NCBI RefSeq assembly: GCF_021272205.1
Contig: NZ_JAJSDX010000004.1
Coordinates: 372,001 to 436,000, forward strand
Direction: 5' to 3'
DNA from: Pantoea sp. Mb-10
GTDB lineage: Bacteria; Pseudomonadota; Gammaproteobacteria; Enterobacterales; Enterobacteriaceae
Length of the DNA: 64,000 nucleotides
The notes beneath the pieces were generated by a model. It had not been told where the DNA came from, searched no databases, and saw only the letters and a list, made by a program, of their open reading frames with translations. The translations under genes were made by a program, and so were the position numbers. Below are positions 42,621 to 55,382 of the stretch, piece by piece. Numbering within the stretch: position 1 is the stretch's first letter; each line of letters begins with the position of its first letter.

Positions 42621-43605
42621 TACTGCTCTTGATCATAGTGATGGCGAGGTTAAGCGCCGTGATAAAGCTGCCGGGTTCTGCCTGACCCAGACCGGCTAAT
42701 GACAGCGCGGTACCGTGGTCAACAGACGTGCGGATAAAAGGCAGGCCCAGCGTGATATTTACCGCGCGGCCGAATCCCTGAAATTTCAGAACCGGTAAGC
42801 CCTGGTCATGGTACATCGCCAGGACAGCGTCGGCATGCTGAAGATATTTGGGCTGGAACAGCGTATCGGCCGGTAATGGCCCGGTTAATTGCACGCCCTG
42901 CTGACGCAACGCGTCAAGGGCAGGGATGATAGTGTCAATTTCCTCACGGCCCATATGGCCGCCTTCGCCCGCGTGTGGATTAAGACCGCAGACGAAAATG
43001 TGGGGATGCGCGATGCCAAATTTTTGCTGGAGATCGTGATGTAGAAGGGTAATGACCTCATGCAGACATTCACGGGTAATCGCCGCAGACACATCTTTAA
43101 GCGGCAGATGCGTGGTGGCAAGCGCAACGCGCAGCGCTTCGGTCGCCAGCATCATCACCACCCGATGCCCGCCAGCGCGATCGGCGAAAAATTCGGTATG
43201 TCCGGTAAAGGCGATGCCGGCGTCATTGATGACGCCTTTATGCACCGGACCGGTAATCAACGCGGCAAATTCCTGCTGCAGACACCCATCACAGGCACGC
43301 GCCAGCGTGTCCAGCACATAGTGCGCATTGGCAACATTAAGTTCACCCGGGCGCACAGCGTGAGGGGCGTCGATTTGCAACAATGTTAAGGTGCCGGCTT
43401 GCTGCGGTTTGGGCGTTGATCCTGGCTGATAAGTGTGTAACGTCAGCGGTAAACCCAGCTGAGCAGCGCGAGCTTCAAGCATCGCGCCATCGGCGCACAC
43501 CACCAGTTCAACGGGCCAGTTCTGCTGCGCCAGCTGAACGGTGAGGTCGGGACCAATCCCGGCGGGTTCGCCGGGAGTGATCGCCACGCGATAACTATTG
43601 ACCAT
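42613..43605 (-). CDS. pdxA: 4-hydroxythreonine-4-phosphate dehydrogenase
   Basis: NAD-dependent, metal-requiring enzyme of the DXP-dependent pyridoxal phosphate pathway. 330 residues (E. coli 329). Visible: [13 protein letters not shown] at the start, [28 protein letters not shown] with a metal-ligand His, [20 protein letters not shown] and [15 protein letters not shown]. It overlaps surA by 11 bp upstream and rsmA by 8 bp downstream. Confidence 0.98.
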   Translation of the reverse strand: MVNSYRVAITPGEPAGIGPDLTVQLAQQNWPVELVVCADGAMLEARAAQLGLPLTLHTYQPGSTPKPQQAGTLTLLQIDAPHAVRPGELNVANAHYVLDTLARACDGCLQQEFAALITGPVHKGVINDAGIAFTGHTEFFADRAGGHRVVMMLATEALRVALATTHLPLKDVSAAITRECLHEVITLLHHDLQQKFGIAHPHIFVCGLNPHAGEGGHMGREEIDTIIPALDALRQQGVQLTGPLPADTLFQPKYLQHADAVLAMYHDQGLPVLKFQGFGRAVNITLGLPFIRTSVDHGTALSLAGLGQAEPGSFITALNLAITMIKSSNE

Positions 43606-44890
43606 TGTTATCCAGAATCTTCACGTAGGCACTGGCGCGCTGCTCCTGCATCCAGGTCTGTGCTTCTTCCGCAAACTTGCGGTTAAACAGCAGGCGATAC
43701 GCGCGCTCTTTCTGAGCCGCATCGGTTTTATCAACCTGACGGGTATCTAACAGCTGAATCAAATGCCAGCCAAAGGAGGAGTGCACAGGGGCACTAACCT
43801 GGCCTTTTTGCAGCTTGAGCAAGGCATCGCGGAAAGCAGGATCGTAGATTTCCGGCGTTGCCCAGCCAAGATCGCCACCCTGATTCGCGGAGCCCGGATC
43901 GTCAGAGAACTGCTTAGCGGCCGCCGCAAACGTGGTTTTGCCACTCTTGATATCCGCAGCAATTTGTTCAATTTTGGCACGGGCCTGGTCGTCACTGAGA
44001 ATCGGCGACGGCTTAAGCAGAATGTGGCGGGCATGCACTTCGGTGACGGAGATGTTTTTGCTCTCGCCGCGCAGATCGTTCACTTTCAGAATGTGGAAGC
44101 CCACACCGGAGCGAATGGGGCCAACAATGTCGCCTTTCTTCGCCGTGCTCAGCGCCTGCGAGAACAGGGTAGGCAACTCTTCGATTTTCGCCCAGCCCAT
44201 GTTTCCGCCTTTGAGCGCCTGCGGATCCGCAGAGTAGGTTACCGCCATTTTGCCGAAGTCCGCGCCATTTTTCAGCTCGCCAACCAGCTTGCGCGCCAGC
44301 GCTTCCTGATCGTCAACCTGCTGCTGCGTCGGGTTTTCAGACAGCGGCAGCAGAATTTGGCTGACGTTAAGTTCGGTTCCCTTGGTGTTCTGTGCGCCAA
44401 TCTGCGTGGCTAACGTATCCACTTCCTGCGGAAGAATCGTGACGCGGCGACGCACTTCGTTATTGCGCACTTCTGCAATCATCATCTCTTTACGAATCTG
44501 CGTGCGGTAGTCGCTGTAGTTCATGCCATCGTAAGCCAGACGGCTACGCAGCTGATCCCGCGTCATATGGTTTTGCGCCGCGATGTTCTGAATAGCCTCA
44601 TCAAGCTGTTGATCGGTAACCTGTAATCCCGCTTTTTCACCCATTTGCAGGATGATGTTATCCATGATCTGGCGTTCAAGGATTTGATGACGGAGCGTTT
44701 TGTCATCTGGAAGCTGCTGACCAGCCTGCTTCGCCTGTGATTTCACCGTGCGCAGCATGTTATCAACGTCACTTTCCAGCACCACGCCGTTGTTCACGAC
44801 GGCGGCAACTTTATCAACCACCTGAGGGGCTGCGAACGCAGTGTTAGCGGCGACCGCCACACCAAGAATCAGCATTCTCCAGTTCTTCAT
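43595..44890 (-). CDS. surA: Periplasmic chaperone and peptidyl-prolyl isomerase SurA
   Basis: Carries unfolded outer-membrane proteins, LptD among them, across the periplasm. 431 residues (E. coli 428). A 20-residue signal peptide ends NTAFA before APQVVDK. The N-terminal chaperone core (about 21-170) is followed by two parvulin domains; the second holds [19 protein letters not shown] and [14 protein letters not shown]. The C-terminal helix completes the chaperone. It lies 54 bp after lptD in the same direction, so its partner gene is just upstream, as in E. coli. Confidence 0.98.
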   Translation of the reverse strand: MKNWRMLILGVAVAANTAFAAPQVVDKVAAVVNNGVVLESDVDNMLRTVKSQAKQAGQQLPDDKTLRHQILERQIMDNIILQMGEKAGLQVTDQQLDEAIQNIAAQNHMTRDQLRSRLAYDGMNYSDYRTQIRKEMMIAEVRNNEVRRRVTILPQEVDTLATQIGAQNTKGTELNVSQILLPLSENPTQQQVDDQEALARKLVGELKNGADFGKMAVTYSADPQALKGGNMGWAKIEELPTLFSQALSTAKKGDIVGPIRSGVGFHILKVNDLRGESKNISVTEVHARHILLKPSPILSDDQARAKIEQIAADIKSGKTTFAAAAKQFSDDPGSANQGGDLGWATPEIYDPAFRDALLKLQKGQVSAPVHSSFGWHLIQLLDTRQVDKTDAAQKERAYRLLFNRKFAEEAQTWMQEQRASAYVKILDNNGQ

Positions 44891-44944
44891 ACTTTATCCA
44901 TTGTTGTTTCCGCACTGCGGGAGAGCCTGTCAAACATCACAACA

Positions 44945-47326
44945 TCAGAAAGCGCGCTGGTAAGGGATGATGCCCCCGCGCAGCATTTTGTCGGTACCCA
45001 AGCCATAGTTAGAACTCAGACCACGCAGCTCAATGTTGAATGAGATTTGGTTGTCATACTTACTGTCGTTGTTTTCCCAACCGTTGATCTTACGTTCGTA
45101 ACCCAGACGAATAGCGTAGCAGCAGGAGCTGTACTGCAGGCCAACCAGCTGATCGGCCGGGCGGCTGTTGCGCGTATCGTAATAGTACGCGCCCACCAGG
45201 GACCAGGCGTCAGCAATGGGCCAGCTGGCGGTGGTACCCACCTGCGAAATCCCCTTTTCATAAATAGGGTTGGTCAGCAAGCTGGTGTTATTCAGCGCCT
45301 GTGCCACATATTCCGGGCTGCTGTAGCGATAGCTCAGCTGCACCATGCGATCCTGGTCCTGACGCCACTCCAGCACGGCGTTGCCCTGCGAGACGTTATC
45401 AAGGCGCGTATCGTATTGCAGCCCGCCGCGCGCAGACCAATTGTCGCTGATTTTCCAGTAGGAGTCGCCGGCCCACACCAGGCTGCCCGTGTCATCTTCT
45501 TTATTCGTCTGGTTTACACCGGTACGAGACGGGGTAAACGAGTAGATTTGACCCACAGAAACGTTAAAACGTTCAACCAGATCGTTATCATAAATGCGCG
45601 TAGTGACGCCGGAAGCGACTTCGTTCGCCGACGCGATGCGATCCAGGCCGCTGTAAGTGCGATCGCGGAACAGGCCGGTATAGTCGGTTTGCAGCAGCGT
45701 AGAGTCATACGGATAAATATTGCTCTGGTCCCGGTAGGGAATGTAGAGATACTGTACGCGCGGCTCCAGCGTCTGGGTATAGCCCGGCTGCCAGTCCATA
45801 TCGCGATCGAACACCAGGCGACCGTCCACTTTAAACTGCGGCAGCGTGCGGTTAACGGTGCTATCGAGCGGATTGGTTGGGGCGGCTACACCCCCCACTT
45901 GGCCGTTGTTGTAGCGATCGATATTGTCTTGCTGATAGTGCGTGGCCAGCAGCTTGGCTTCAGTGTCTAAGCTGGCCCAGCCGTTCGACAGCGGCAGATC
46001 CAGGGTGGGTTCAATGTGCAGGCGCGTTGCTTCTGGCATCCGGCTGTTAACGTTAGTGAACTTCACCGCCTGGCCGTAAATGCGACCGTCAAACGGGCCA
46101 ATATCATTCTGGTAAAGATTGACGTCAAGCTGCGGCTGCGCACGGTAAACGTTGCTGGTGGTGGTATCACCAAACACCTGGAAATCTTTACTGGAGAGCG
46201 TGGCGTCCCAGTTGGTGTCCGCATAGCCTACGCTGAATTTTTGTGTCGCGTAGCCATCGGTTGAGCTGTAATACTTCGAATAGAGATCGTTGAAGTAGTA
46301 CGGATCGCTGACCTTGGTGTAGTTGGCGTTGAAGCGCCAGTGGCTTTCATACACGCCAGCGTGCTGCCAGTAGAACAACCAGCGGTCATCGCTGCTGTCT
46401 TTCTGGGCCAGCGGGCGGGCGGCCTTGTCTTTGTTATACTGGTTATCTGACGGCAGGTAGTCGAATTCCATCAGGCCGGCACCAAACACCGTCAGGTAGC
46501 GGAATTCGTTTTCCAGCTGCATGCCGCGTTTGCTCATATAGTGCGGCGTAATCGTGGCATCCGCCTGCGGCGCGATGTTCCAGTAGTAAGGCAGAATAAA
46601 TTCGAAGCCGTTGCTGCTGCCGTATTTGGCATTGGGGATCAGGAAGCCGGAGCGACGGCGATCGCCAATAGGCAGCTGCAGGTAAGGGCTGTAGAACACC
46701 GGGACGCTGCCGAGCTTAAAGCGCGCGTTCCAGATCTCCGCCACTTCTTCCTGGCGGTCCTGGATCACTTCCGAACCCACCACGCTCCAGCTGTTGTAGC
46801 CAGGCAAACACGACGTAAAGCTGCCGTTTTCAAGAATGGTATAGCGGTTTTCACCGCGCAGCTTCATTTGATCGGCGGTACCGCGCCCCTGACGATCCAC
46901 CATCTGGTAATCACCGTTCCAGACGTTGGTGTCTTTGGTATTCAGATTCGACCAGGCTTTAGGACCTTTCAAGATGACCTGATTGTCATCGTAGTGCACA
47001 TTACCCAGCGCATCGACGGTGCGCACCGGGGTGGTTTGCCCCTCTTTTTGGCGCTGATGCAGCTGGACTTCGTCGGCGAGCATGCGGCTATTGCCCTGCT
47101 GAACATCAACGTTTCCGGTGAACACCGCGTCATCCGGATAGTTCCCTTTGGCTGAGTCAGAGTTAATGGTGACGGGCAGTGAATTGGCATCACCATTGAC
47201 CACGGGACGGTTATAGCTCGGTACGCCCAGCATACATTGCGACATGAGATCGTCGGCGAGCGAATGCTGACTGTAAAGCGCTGCACCAATCATGGTAGCC
47301 AGCAGGGTAGGTATACGTTTTTTCAT
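44945..47326 (-). CDS. lptD: LPS-assembly protein LptD
   Basis: Outer-membrane barrel that, with LptE, inserts lipopolysaccharide in the outer leaflet. 793 residues (E. coli 784). Signal peptide of 24 residues ([20 protein letters not shown] then HSLA). The periplasmic beta-jellyroll (about 60-200) is of the OstA type ([20 protein letters not shown]). The four cysteines for the two inter-domain disulfides are present: SQCMLG, TSCLPG and YSSCCYA. The frame is open 12 codons before, but MKKRIPT is the family start. Divergent from djlA. Confidence 0.97.
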   Translation of the reverse strand: MKKRIPTLLATMIGAALYSQHSLADDLMSQCMLGVPSYNRPVVNGDANSLPVTINSDSAKGNYPDDAVFTGNVDVQQGNSRMLADEVQLHQRQKEGQTTPVRTVDALGNVHYDDNQVILKGPKAWSNLNTKDTNVWNGDYQMVDRQGRGTADQMKLRGENRYTILENGSFTSCLPGYNSWSVVGSEVIQDRQEEVAEIWNARFKLGSVPVFYSPYLQLPIGDRRRSGFLIPNAKYGSSNGFEFILPYYWNIAPQADATITPHYMSKRGMQLENEFRYLTVFGAGLMEFDYLPSDNQYNKDKAARPLAQKDSSDDRWLFYWQHAGVYESHWRFNANYTKVSDPYYFNDLYSKYYSSTDGYATQKFSVGYADTNWDATLSSKDFQVFGDTTTSNVYRAQPQLDVNLYQNDIGPFDGRIYGQAVKFTNVNSRMPEATRLHIEPTLDLPLSNGWASLDTEAKLLATHYQQDNIDRYNNGQVGGVAAPTNPLDSTVNRTLPQFKVDGRLVFDRDMDWQPGYTQTLEPRVQYLYIPYRDQSNIYPYDSTLLQTDYTGLFRDRTYSGLDRIASANEVASGVTTRIYDNDLVERFNVSVGQIYSFTPSRTGVNQTNKEDDTGSLVWAGDSYWKISDNWSARGGLQYDTRLDNVSQGNAVLEWRQDQDRMVQLSYRYSSPEYVAQALNNTSLLTNPIYEKGISQVGTTASWPIADAWSLVGAYYYDTRNSRPADQLVGLQYSSCCYAIRLGYERKINGWENNDSKYDNQISFNIELRGLSSNYGLGTDKMLRGGIIPYQRAF

Positions 47327-47508
47327 ACGCGGTTTCGAAAATTCCATGAAAACGGGCATCATGCCGACAATCCGGTCAGAGACTAACTTACTGCCCGGCG
47401 TTCCGCCAGTGTTAATCCTTTTACGACCGCGCTGCCGTTAGGCGCTGAGATAAATGACAGGTATGATAATGCAATTTTCAGCCGCAAGCATGGCGAATTG
47501 AGGAGTTT

Positions 47509-48315
47509 ATGCGCTACTGGGGAAAAGTTATCGGTCTGGCTCTCGGCATTCTTTCCGGGGCTGGCTTTTGGGGCATTGTGATTGGTCTGGTCATTGGTCA
47601 TCTGTTTGATAAAGCGCGCAGCGTAAAAGGGCAGGGCTATTTTGCCAACCAGCAGGCGCGTCAGAGCCTGTTTTTCCGCACCACCTTTGAGATCATGGGA
47701 CATTTAACCAAATCCAAGGGGCGCGTAACCGAGGCGGATATTCAGACCGCTTCTTTATTAATGGACCGCGTTCAGCTGCACGGTGAAGCACGCGCGGCTG
47801 CACAGCGCGCTTTTCGCGACGGGAAACAGAGCGATTATCCGCTGCGCAGCAAGCTGCGCGAGTTGCGTAGCGCCTGTTTTGGTCGCTACGACCTGATTCG
47901 CGTGTTCCTGGAGATCCAAATCCACGCGGCGTATGCGGACGGTTCTTTGCACCCCAACGAGCGCCAGGTGCTGTATGTGATTGCGGAAGAGTTGGGCATT
48001 TCGCGCGCGCAGTTCGATCAGTTCCTGCGCATGATGGAAGGCGGTCAGCAATTTGGCGGCGGCTATCAGGGCGGTGCCTACCAGCAAACGCGTCGCGGCC
48101 CCACGCTGGACGACGCCTGTAGCGTGCTGGGCGTGAAAAGCAGCGATGACAGCACCACCATCAAACGTGCCTACCGCAAGCTCATGAGCGAGCATCACCC
48201 CGACAAGCTGGTGGCAAAAGGACTGCCGCCAGAGATGATGGAGATGGCCAAGCAAAAAGCGCAGGAGATTCAGGCGGCCTACGATCTGATCCGCAAAGAG
48301 AAAGGCTTTAAGTAA
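47509..48315 (+). CDS. djlA: Membrane-anchored J-domain co-chaperone DjlA
   Basis: DnaK partner tied to envelope stress signalling (Rcs). 268 residues (E. coli 271). A single N-terminal membrane segment ([20 protein letters not shown]), then a TerB-like middle domain with [20 protein letters not shown], a Gly/Gln-rich linker ([17 protein letters not shown]), and a C-terminal J domain with the HPD motif in [14 protein letters not shown] single gene, divergent from lptD. Confidence 0.97.
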   Translation: MRYWGKVIGLALGILSGAGFWGIVIGLVIGHLFDKARSVKGQGYFANQQARQSLFFRTTFEIMGHLTKSKGRVTEADIQTASLLMDRVQLHGEARAAAQRAFRDGKQSDYPLRSKLRELRSACFGRYDLIRVFLEIQIHAAYADGSLHPNERQVLYVIAEELGISRAQFDQFLRMMEGGQQFGGGYQGGAYQQTRRGPTLDDACSVLGVKSSDDSTTIKRAYRKLMSEHHPDKLVAKGLPPEMMEMAKQKAQEIQAAYDLIRKEKGFK

Positions 48316-48323
48316 GGCGGAAA

Positions 48324-48350
48324 CGGGCGGCGCCTGGGTGGCGCCGCGCG
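48324..48350. terminator. Possible terminator between djlA and rluA
   Basis: GC-rich stem GCGGCGCC (48327-48334) with GGCGCCGC (48340-48347), 5-nt loop. T-tracts are poor on both sides. Confidence 0.45.
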
Positions 48351-48351
48351 A

Positions 48352-49011
48352 TTAAAAGTCCGCAGGCTGACGGAACGTCATGCTGTTACCAAATGCCGGA
48401 TGCGTCAGAGTGAGCGACTCCGCGTGCAGCTGTAGGCGCGGCGCCAGCAGCCGTGCCTCTTCCGGCGCGTAAAAGTTGTCGCCCAGGATCGGGTGCCCCA
48501 GCGCCAGCAAATGCACGCGCAGCTGGTGCGAGCGCCCGGTGATCGGCTTCAGCAGGACGCGTGCGCTGTTGCCCGCTTCCTGTTCCAGCACCTGATACTC
48601 GGTTTGCGCCGGTTTACCGTGCTCGAAACTCACCATTTGCTTGGGGCGATTTGGCCAGTCGCAGATCAGCGGCAAATCAATCACGCCTTCTGCCGCCGAC
48701 GGGTGTCCCCAGACGCGCGCGACATAGACTTTAGACGGCTCGCGCTCGCGAAATTGCCGCTTCAACTCCCGTTCCGCGGCTTTATTGAGCGCAACCACAA
48801 TCACCCCGCTGGTGGCCATATCCAGACGATGTACCGACTCTGCCTGCGGAAAATCACGCTGGATGCGCGTCATCACGCTGTCCTTGTGCTCCGCCAGACG
48901 TCCCGGTACCGACAGCAATCCGCTCGGCTTATTCACCACCATGATGTGCGCATCCTGATACAGGATATGTAACCACGGCTCACGGGGAGGATTGTAAGGT
49001 TCCATCAGCAT
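48352..49011 (-). CDS. rluA: 23S rRNA U746 / tRNA U32 pseudouridine synthase RluA
   Basis: Dual-specificity pseudouridine synthase. 219 residues, same as E. coli. The catalytic Asp64 is in ESVHRLDMATSGVIVVA; KPSGLLSVPGR and ITGRSHQLRVHLLALGHPI are the other family motifs. It follows rapA by 19 bp on the same strand, so they are probably co-transcribed. Confidence 0.97.
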   Translation of the reverse strand: MLMEPYNPPREPWLHILYQDAHIMVVNKPSGLLSVPGRLAEHKDSVMTRIQRDFPQAESVHRLDMATSGVIVVALNKAAERELKRQFREREPSKVYVARVWGHPSAAEGVIDLPLICDWPNRPKQMVSFEHGKPAQTEYQVLEQEAGNSARVLLKPITGRSHQLRVHLLALGHPILGDNFYAPEEARLLAPRLQLHAESLTLTHPAFGNSMTFRQPADF

Positions 49012-49030
49012 GTTATTGGGATCTCAGTGG

Positions 49031-51937
49031 TTATTGGTGTGTCACCACAATCAGGCGCAGCGCGTCCAGACGCCAACCGGCGTCGCTCAGGCTCTCAAGC
49101 ACCTGCGCGCGGTTACTTTCCAGCGCTTCAATCTCGTCATCGCGGATGTTGGGATTGACCGCCCTGAGGGCTTGCAGGCGTGCAAGCTCCGCGTTGAGTT
49201 TTTCATCCGCTTCGGCTTTGGCGCCGGCGATGATTGCCTGCGCTTCCGGCACGATGACTTTGTCGGCCTGAACCAGAATGTCGTGCACTTCCTGTTGCAC
49301 CGCGTTCACCAGCTTGCTGCCAGTGTGGCGGTTAACGGCATTCAGCTGGCGGTTAAAGCTTTCAAACTCCACTTTACCCGCGAGGTTATTGCCCGCGCGA
49401 TCCATCAGCAAACGCACCGGCGTAGGCGGCAAGAAGCGCGTCAGCTGCAGATGTTTCGGTGCCTGTGCTTCCACCACGTAAATCATCTCTACCAGCAGCG
49501 TACCGACCGGCAGCGCCTTGTTTTTTAACAAGGAGAGGGCGCAGCTACCGGTATCGCCGGAAAGAATCAAATCGAGCCCGTTGCGGATCAGCGGATGTTC
49601 CCAGGTAATAAACTGGGTATCTTCGCGCGACAGCGCCTGGTTACGGTTAAAGGTCACGGTGCAACCCTCTTCCGGTAATCCCGGGAAATCCGGCACCAGC
49701 ATATGATCGGAAGGCGTCAGCACGATCAGGTTATCGCTGCGGTCTTCCTGATTGATGCCGACGATATCAAACAGATTCAGCGCAAAGTTAACCAGCTCGG
49801 TATCGTTGTCCTGATCGGCAATGGCATTGGCCAGCGCCTGCGCCGCTTCGCCGCCGTTGGAGTTCAGCTCCAGCAGGCGGTCACGGCCCTGCTCAAGCTG
49901 TGCTTTCAGCGCATCATGCTGTTTGCGGCTTTCACTGATGAAGGTATCGAGGCCTTCGGGATTGTCCGGCGACGCAAGGAAATCAATCAGCTGCGGGTAA
50001 GCCTTATCGTAAATAGCGCGGCCCGTAGGACAGGTATGCTCAAACGCGTCCAGTCCTTCGTGGTACCAGCGCAGCAGTACCGCCTGCGCGGTTTTCTCCA
50101 GCCACGGCACCAGAATTTGAATATCGTGCATCTGACCGATACGGTCGAGGCGGCCGATACGCTGCTCCAACAGATCGGGGTTAAACGGCAGGTCGAACAT
50201 CACCAGTCGGCTGGCAAACTGGAAGTTGCGGCCTTCAGAGCCGATTTCTGAACACAGCAGCACCTGCGCCCCGTCTTCTTGAGAAGCAAAAAACGCGGCG
50301 GCGCGGTCGCGCTCAATGATCGACAAACCTTCGTGGAACACGGCTGCGCGAATACCTTCCCGCTCGCGCAGCACTTGTTCAAGCTGCAACGCCGTGGCGG
50401 CTTTGGCGCAAATCACCAGCACTTTCTCTTTGCGGTTGCTGGTGAGATAGCCCATCAGCCACTCTACGCGCGGATCGAAGTTCCACCACGTGCCGCTGTC
50501 GCCTTCAAATTCTTGATAAATCTGCTCGGGATAGAGCATATCGCGCGCGCGATCTTCCGCACTTTTACGCGCCGCCATGATGCCAGAGACCTTGATGGCC
50601 GTTTGATACTGCGCGGGCAGCGGCAGGCGGATCGCGTGCAGTTCGCGTTTAGGGAACCCTTTCACGCCGTTACGCGTGTTGCGGAACAGCACGCGGCTGG
50701 TGCCGTGGCGATCCATTAGCATGGACACCAGCTCTTTGCGCGCGTCCTCTTTACCGGGACGATCGCTATTCGCTATCTGCAGCAGCGGTTCAATATCCTG
50801 TTCGCCGATCAGATCGTTGATCAGGTTTATCTCTTCTTTATTGATCGCCTGATCGGCCAGCAGCGACGTCACCGCATCGGCAATGGGACGGAAGTGCTGC
50901 TGCTCTTCCACAAACTGCTCAAAGTCGTGGAAGCGGTTGGGATCCAGCAGGCGCAGGCGGGCAAAGTGGCTTTCAAGGCCAAGCTGCTCCGGTGTCGCAG
51001 TCAGCAACAGCACGCCCGGGATGCGTTCTGCCAGCTGTTCAATCACCTGATACTCGCGGCTCGGCGCGTCTTCGCTCCAGGCCAAATGGTGCGCTTCATC
51101 CACCACCAGCAGATCCCACTCGGCGTCCGCCAGCTGCGTAAGGCGCTGTTTGTTGCGACGCACAAAATCCAGCGAGCAGATCACCAGCTGTTCCGTATCA
51201 AATGGGTTGTCGCTGTCGTGCTGAGCTTCGGTGTAGCGATCGTCATCAAACAGGGCAAAGCGGAGGTTAAAGCGGCGCAGCATTTCAACCAGCCACTGAT
51301 GCTGCAGCGTTTCAGGCACCACGATCAGCACGCGATCGGCGCGACCTGCCAGCAGCTGTTGCTGAATGATCATGCCCGCTTCGATGGTTTTACCCAAGCC
51401 CACTTCATCTGCCAGCAAAACGCGTGGCGCATGGCGACGGCCCACGTCGTGGGCGATGTGCAACTGGTGCGGAATCAGGTTAGTACGCATGCCGCGCAGG
51501 CCGCTGATGGCTAAGCGATACTGCTCACTCTGGTATTTACGCGCGCGGAAGCGCAGCGCAAAGCGATCCATGCGATCCAGCTGACCGGCGAACAGGCGAT
51601 CCTGCGGTTTGCTGAACACCAGCTTACTGTCCAGCATCACCTCACGCAGCGTGACATTGTTCTCTTCGGTATCAAGACGCGTGCCGATGTAGGTGATCAC
51701 ATCGTTATCGTTACGAATTTCATCGACGCGCATCTGCCAGCCTTCATGGCTGGTAACGGTATCGCCCGGATTAAAAATGACGCGCGTGACGGGAGAATCA
51801 TTGCGTGCATACAGGCGGTTTTCGCCGGTTGCCGGAAACAGGAGCGTGACCATGCGCGTATCAACCGCCACCACCGTCCCCAGTCCCAGTTCACTTTCCG
51901 TATCACTTATCCAGCGTTGACCCAGTGTAAATACCAT
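49031..51937 (-). CDS. rapA: RNA polymerase-associated helicase-like ATPase RapA (HepA)
   Basis: SWI2/SNF2 ATPase that binds RNA polymerase and recycles it after termination. 968 residues, as in E. coli. Two N-terminal Tudor-like domains (1-about 110), the ATPase lobe with [16 protein letters not shown] (Walker A), [15 protein letters not shown] (DEAH box) and [10 protein letters not shown], then the second lobe with [14 protein letters not shown] and [14 protein letters not shown] (motif VI). A single gene with rluA behind it. The 153 bp between rapA and polB show no gene. Confidence 0.98.
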   Translation of the reverse strand: MVFTLGQRWISDTESELGLGTVVAVDTRMVTLLFPATGENRLYARNDSPVTRVIFNPGDTVTSHEGWQMRVDEIRNDNDVITYIGTRLDTEENNVTLREVMLDSKLVFSKPQDRLFAGQLDRMDRFALRFRARKYQSEQYRLAISGLRGMRTNLIPHQLHIAHDVGRRHAPRVLLADEVGLGKTIEAGMIIQQQLLAGRADRVLIVVPETLQHQWLVEMLRRFNLRFALFDDDRYTEAQHDSDNPFDTEQLVICSLDFVRRNKQRLTQLADAEWDLLVVDEAHHLAWSEDAPSREYQVIEQLAERIPGVLLLTATPEQLGLESHFARLRLLDPNRFHDFEQFVEEQQHFRPIADAVTSLLADQAINKEEINLINDLIGEQDIEPLLQIANSDRPGKEDARKELVSMLMDRHGTSRVLFRNTRNGVKGFPKRELHAIRLPLPAQYQTAIKVSGIMAARKSAEDRARDMLYPEQIYQEFEGDSGTWWNFDPRVEWLMGYLTSNRKEKVLVICAKAATALQLEQVLREREGIRAAVFHEGLSIIERDRAAAFFASQEDGAQVLLCSEIGSEGRNFQFASRLVMFDLPFNPDLLEQRIGRLDRIGQMHDIQILVPWLEKTAQAVLLRWYHEGLDAFEHTCPTGRAIYDKAYPQLIDFLASPDNPEGLDTFISESRKQHDALKAQLEQGRDRLLELNSNGGEAAQALANAIADQDNDTELVNFALNLFDIVGINQEDRSDNLIVLTPSDHMLVPDFPGLPEEGCTVTFNRNQALSREDTQFITWEHPLIRNGLDLILSGDTGSCALSLLKNKALPVGTLLVEMIYVVEAQAPKHLQLTRFLPPTPVRLLMDRAGNNLAGKVEFESFNRQLNAVNRHTGSKLVNAVQQEVHDILVQADKVIVPEAQAIIAGAKAEADEKLNAELARLQALRAVNPNIRDDEIEALESNRAQVLESLSDAGWRLDALRLIVVTHQ

Positions 51938-52090
51938 ATATTTTTTGCTCGATTCTCTAACAAGACATAAAGACGTTCACCTGCACTCAGGCAATACATA
52001 ACCGCCAAACAGAGTGTCTGGTCAGGTTGTGCGTGCGGTGAGAATCAGGAAGGGCGCTATGGTACTGGATGGAAAGGCATTCGTCACCTG

Positions 52091-54451
52091 TCAAAACAGC
52101 CCCAGCTGCCCGGTAATCAGTGTAGCAAAGTCATCACCGACAAACGGCAGAATCCCCTCGGCGACCGGCTGCAGCTGGCGCGTAACATAGTGGTCGTAAT
52201 CCAGCGGCGTCACGCGCGCTTCCAGCGGCTCCGGCCCGGCGGTGGCCATCACGTAGCGAATCGATCCGCCGTTTTGGTACTGCAGCGGCCGCTGCAGCTT
52301 GCGGTTATGCTCATCGGCGAGGCGCGCGGCGCGCACGTGCGGTGGCACGTTGCGTTCGTAGTCTTTGAGCGGTCGACGCAGGCGTTTTTTATACACCAGC
52401 AAAGGGTCAAGCTCTCCCGCCAGCAGCTGTGCCACGGTGGTGCGGATATAGTCCTGCCAAGGCTCATTACGAAAAATAAGCCCGTAAAGCGTCTGCTGAA
52501 ACTGCTGCGCCAGCGGCGTCCAGTCCGTGCGCACCGACTCCAGCCCCTTGAAAACCAGCCGTTCGCCGTCGGCGTGACGAATCAGTCCGGCGTAGCGTTT
52601 CTTGCTGCCCTGTTCAGCACCGCGAATAGTTGGCATCAGAAAGCGACGAAAATGGGTCTCATACTCCAGCTCCAGCGCGCTCTCCAGTCCCAGCGTTTGC
52701 CGCAGATGTGCCTGCCACCAGCGGTTGACGTTATCGGCCAGCCGCTGACCGATGGCGGCGGCCTCGGTCTCACTCTGCGGCCCTTTGAGCCAGACAAAAG
52801 TCGAGTCGGTATCGCCGTAAATGACATCAAAGCCTTCCGCCTCAATCAGCTCCCGCGTTTGCTGCATGATGGCGTGGCCGCGCAGCGTGATGGAGGACGC
52901 CAGACGCGGATCGAAGAAGCGACACGCGCTGGTGCCAAGCACGCCGTAAAGCGCGTTCATAATGATTTTGAGCGCCTGCGACAGCGGTTTATTGCCGTCG
53001 CGCTTAGCGGCTTCGCGCCCTTGCCAAATCTGTTCGACGATGGCAGGCAGGCAGTGCGTCTGCCGCGAGAAACGCGCGTCGCGAAAGCCGGGAATAGAGT
53101 CGGTATCGCTCGGATGTGCCAATCCCTCGACCAACCCCACGGGATCGATCAGAAAGGTGCGGATAATGGACGGATACAGGCTTTTATAGTCCAGCACCAG
53201 CACCGAGTCGTACAGGCCTGGCCGGGAATCCATGACGTAACCGCCAGGGCTGGCTTCCGGCGCCACTTCGCCCATGTTCGGGGCCACAAATCCAGCGCGG
53301 TGCAGGCGGGGAATATAGAGGTGGCTGAACGCCGCCACTGAGCCACCGTGGCGATCCACGGCCAGGCCGTTGACCGTGGCGCGCTCCAGTAAGAACGGCA
53401 TGATGGCGGTGTGCTGAAAAATGCGCGTCACCAGCTCACAATCTTTCAGGTTATAGGTGGCGAGCGCGGGTTTGTCGTGGGCAAAGCGCCAGTTGATCTC
53501 TTCCATGCGCTGCCACGGATTGTTGATCGCCTTGCCTTCGCCCAGCAGCTCGCGCGAGACGGCTTCAAGACTGAACGACGGAAAATCCCAGAACGCCGAT
53601 TTCAGCGCCTCTATGCCGTCAATGATCAACCGTCCATTTGCCTGCGCGAAAAACACGCCCGGCTTAAAACCGTGTTCGCGCCACTCCAGCGGCTGCTGCT
53701 GTCGGCCAAGGCGCAGCGGAATGCCGTAGCGGTCGCTGTGCTTTTGCAGGACGCGCAGATCAAATTGCACCACGTTCCAGCCGATGAGCACATCGGGATC
53801 GTGGCGAGTGAACCAGGCATTTAGCTGTTCAAGCAGCTGCGGGCGGGTATCCACATAAATCAGATCAAAGTCGAGGTTGGCCGGGTCGCCGTTGGGCGGG
53901 CCGAGCATAAATACCTGACGCTGGCCGCATCCTTCTAGCCCAATACAATAAAGCTCACCGTATTCCGTGGTTTCAATGTCCAGAGAGACCCATTTTAACG
54001 GCGGACGGTAATCGGGATGCGGTTTCAGGCGAGCATTCACGATGCTGTCGCCGCGCGTTTCGCCGCCGAACCACACCGGGGCGGTAATAAAGCGCTCCAT
54101 CAGATAGCGCTCCGGTGGGCGAATATCCGCTTCATAGACCGGAATGCCGTTTTCGCGCAGGCGTTTCTCCAGCTGTTGCAGCTGGCGATAGCTGCGGCAG
54201 TAAAGGCCAAACACCGGCCTGCGACGGAAGTCTTTCAGCGTCAGCGGCTGCAAGCGCATGTGGCGCTCGTCGCGCAGCAGCGTTTCTACTTCGGCCCGAA
54301 ATGCTTCAGGAATAAACGCCACTGACTCCTGCGCAGGCAGGACCAGGCGCTGAGGGCCGCTATCCGTGGCCAGCCAGAGAACAATTTCACTGCCTGTTGG
54401 GGTGTCTCGCCAGTGGCGAGTGAGTACAAAGCCTGCGCGTGGTTGAGTCAC
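52091..54451 (-). CDS. polB: DNA polymerase II
   Basis: Family B polymerase with 3'-5' exonuclease, for replication restart and translesion synthesis. With GTG at 54451 it has 786 residues (E. coli 783). Exo I is in [14 protein letters not shown], Exo II in [12 protein letters not shown], polymerase motif A in [14 protein letters not shown] and motif C in [12 protein letters not shown]; the QLGLF end is the beta-clamp motif. I chose the GTG ([13 protein letters not shown]) because GGGAG lies before it and E. coli polB also begins with GTG just before AGF; an ATG 12 codons up is less likely. The araBAD genes that neighbour polB in E. coli are absent. Confidence 0.96.
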   Translation of the reverse strand: MTQPRAGFVLTRHWRDTPTGSEIVLWLATDSGPQRLVLPAQESVAFIPEAFRAEVETLLRDERHMRLQPLTLKDFRRRPVFGLYCRSYRQLQQLEKRLRENGIPVYEADIRPPERYLMERFITAPVWFGGETRGDSIVNARLKPHPDYRPPLKWVSLDIETTEYGELYCIGLEGCGQRQVFMLGPPNGDPANLDFDLIYVDTRPQLLEQLNAWFTRHDPDVLIGWNVVQFDLRVLQKHSDRYGIPLRLGRQQQPLEWREHGFKPGVFFAQANGRLIIDGIEALKSAFWDFPSFSLEAVSRELLGEGKAINNPWQRMEEINWRFAHDKPALATYNLKDCELVTRIFQHTAIMPFLLERATVNGLAVDRHGGSVAAFSHLYIPRLHRAGFVAPNMGEVAPEASPGGYVMDSRPGLYDSVLVLDYKSLYPSIIRTFLIDPVGLVEGLAHPSDTDSIPGFRDARFSRQTHCLPAIVEQIWQGREAAKRDGNKPLSQALKIIMNALYGVLGTSACRFFDPRLASSITLRGHAIMQQTRELIEAEGFDVIYGDTDSTFVWLKGPQSETEAAAIGQRLADNVNRWWQAHLRQTLGLESALELEYETHFRRFLMPTIRGAEQGSKKRYAGLIRHADGERLVFKGLESVRTDWTPLAQQFQQTLYGLIFRNEPWQDYIRTTVAQLLAGELDPLLVYKKRLRRPLKDYERNVPPHVRAARLADEHNRKLQRPLQYQNGGSIRYVMATAGPEPLEARVTPLDYDHYVTRQLQPVAEGILPFVGDDFATLITGQLGLF

Positions 54452-54483
54452 GGTTACTCCCGTAGCGATTTCATGCCAGTATA

Positions 54484-54503
54484 TCATGGATATTTATACA
54501 GTG
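54484..54503 (-). promoter_or_regulatory. Degenerate LexA box before polB
   Basis: Read on the minus strand: CTG at 54501-54499, TATAAATATC, then CAT. This fits CTG-N10-CAG in all but the last base and keeps the CTGTATAAA start of the E. coli polB (dinA) box. It lies 35-50 bp before the GTG. Confidence 0.5.
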
Positions 54504-54617
54504 CGGGAGCGGCGGTTAATTTGTCAGCAAACTGTCAACATCCTCCTACAAATCTTGCCTTGACGGGGTGGCATCGGCTCCGGACAATCCAGCCTCTATA
54601 TTGCGCAGAGGACCGTT

Positions 54618-55382
54618 ATGGAAGCCTGGATTCAACACCTGTTTACCCAATCGCTCGAGTATGCGCTGATGGCCGTCGCGCTGGTTACTTTTCTTGAGTC
54701 GCTGGCCTTTGTTGGATTGCTATTGCCGGGCACGGTGTTAATGGCGAGCCTGGGGGCGCTGGTCGGCAGCGGACAGATTGGCCTGTATCCGGCGTGGGCG
54801 GCGGGGTTTGCCGGCTGTTTGATTGGCGACTGGGTGTCGTTTGGCATCGGCTGGAAGTTTCAGGGGCCATTGCACCGCTGGAAATACCTCAAAAAGTATC
54901 AGGGACTGCTGGATAAAACCGAGCACGCGCTGCATGAACACAGCATGTTTACTATCCTGGTGGGGCGCTTTGTTGGGCCTACGCGTCCGCTCATTCCCCT
55001 GGCAGCGGGCATGCTGGAGCTGCCGGTGCGTAAGTTTCTGCCGCCTAATCTCATCGGCTGCATCCTGTGGCCGCCAGCCTACCTGATGCCGGGGATTTTA
55101 GCGGGCGTGGCCATTGATGTGCCGCAGGCCGCGCAGGGCAGTAGCTTTAAATGGCTGCTGCTGCTGGTGACGCTGCTGGTCTGGCTGGGGGGATGGCTGC
55201 TGTGGCGCCGCTGGCGCAGTGGAAAAACCCAAGACTGGGCAACGAAATATCTGCCGCCGTCACGCCTGCGCTGGCTGGCACCGTTGGGCGCTGCGGTTGG
55301 TTTGGGCGCATTTATCGCGCTGCAGTTTCACCCGATGATGCCGCTGTTCCGCCAGCTGTTATGGAAAGTGTTTTTCGCCTAA
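54618..55382 (+). CDS. yabI: DedA-family membrane protein YabI
   Basis: Inner-membrane protein of the DedA/VTT family, implicated in undecaprenyl phosphate or phospholipid flipping and membrane homeostasis; the exact role of this member is unknown. 254 residues, as in E. coli YabI. Conserved: [34 protein letters not shown] and the DedA signature [17 protein letters not shown] with essential acidic and basic residues. Divergent from polB. Its last 4 bp overlap the end of convergent thiQ. Confidence 0.93.
   Translation: MEAWIQHLFTQSLEYALMAVALVTFLESLAFVGLLLPGTVLMASLGALVGSGQIGLYPAWAAGFAGCLIGDWVSFGIGWKFQGPLHRWKYLKKYQGLLDKTEHALHEHSMFTILVGRFVGPTRPLIPLAAGMLELPVRKFLPPNLIGCILWPPAYLMPGILAGVAIDVPQAAQGSSFKWLLLLVTLLVWLGGWLLWRRWRSGKTQDWATKYLPPSRLRWLAPLGAAVGLGAFIALQFHPMMPLFRQLLWKVFFA

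Noticed and set aside
52190..53341. A 383-codon plus-strand open frame opposite polB
   Set aside because: Antisense to intact polymerase motifs, with no start site support and no domain; a shadow frame.
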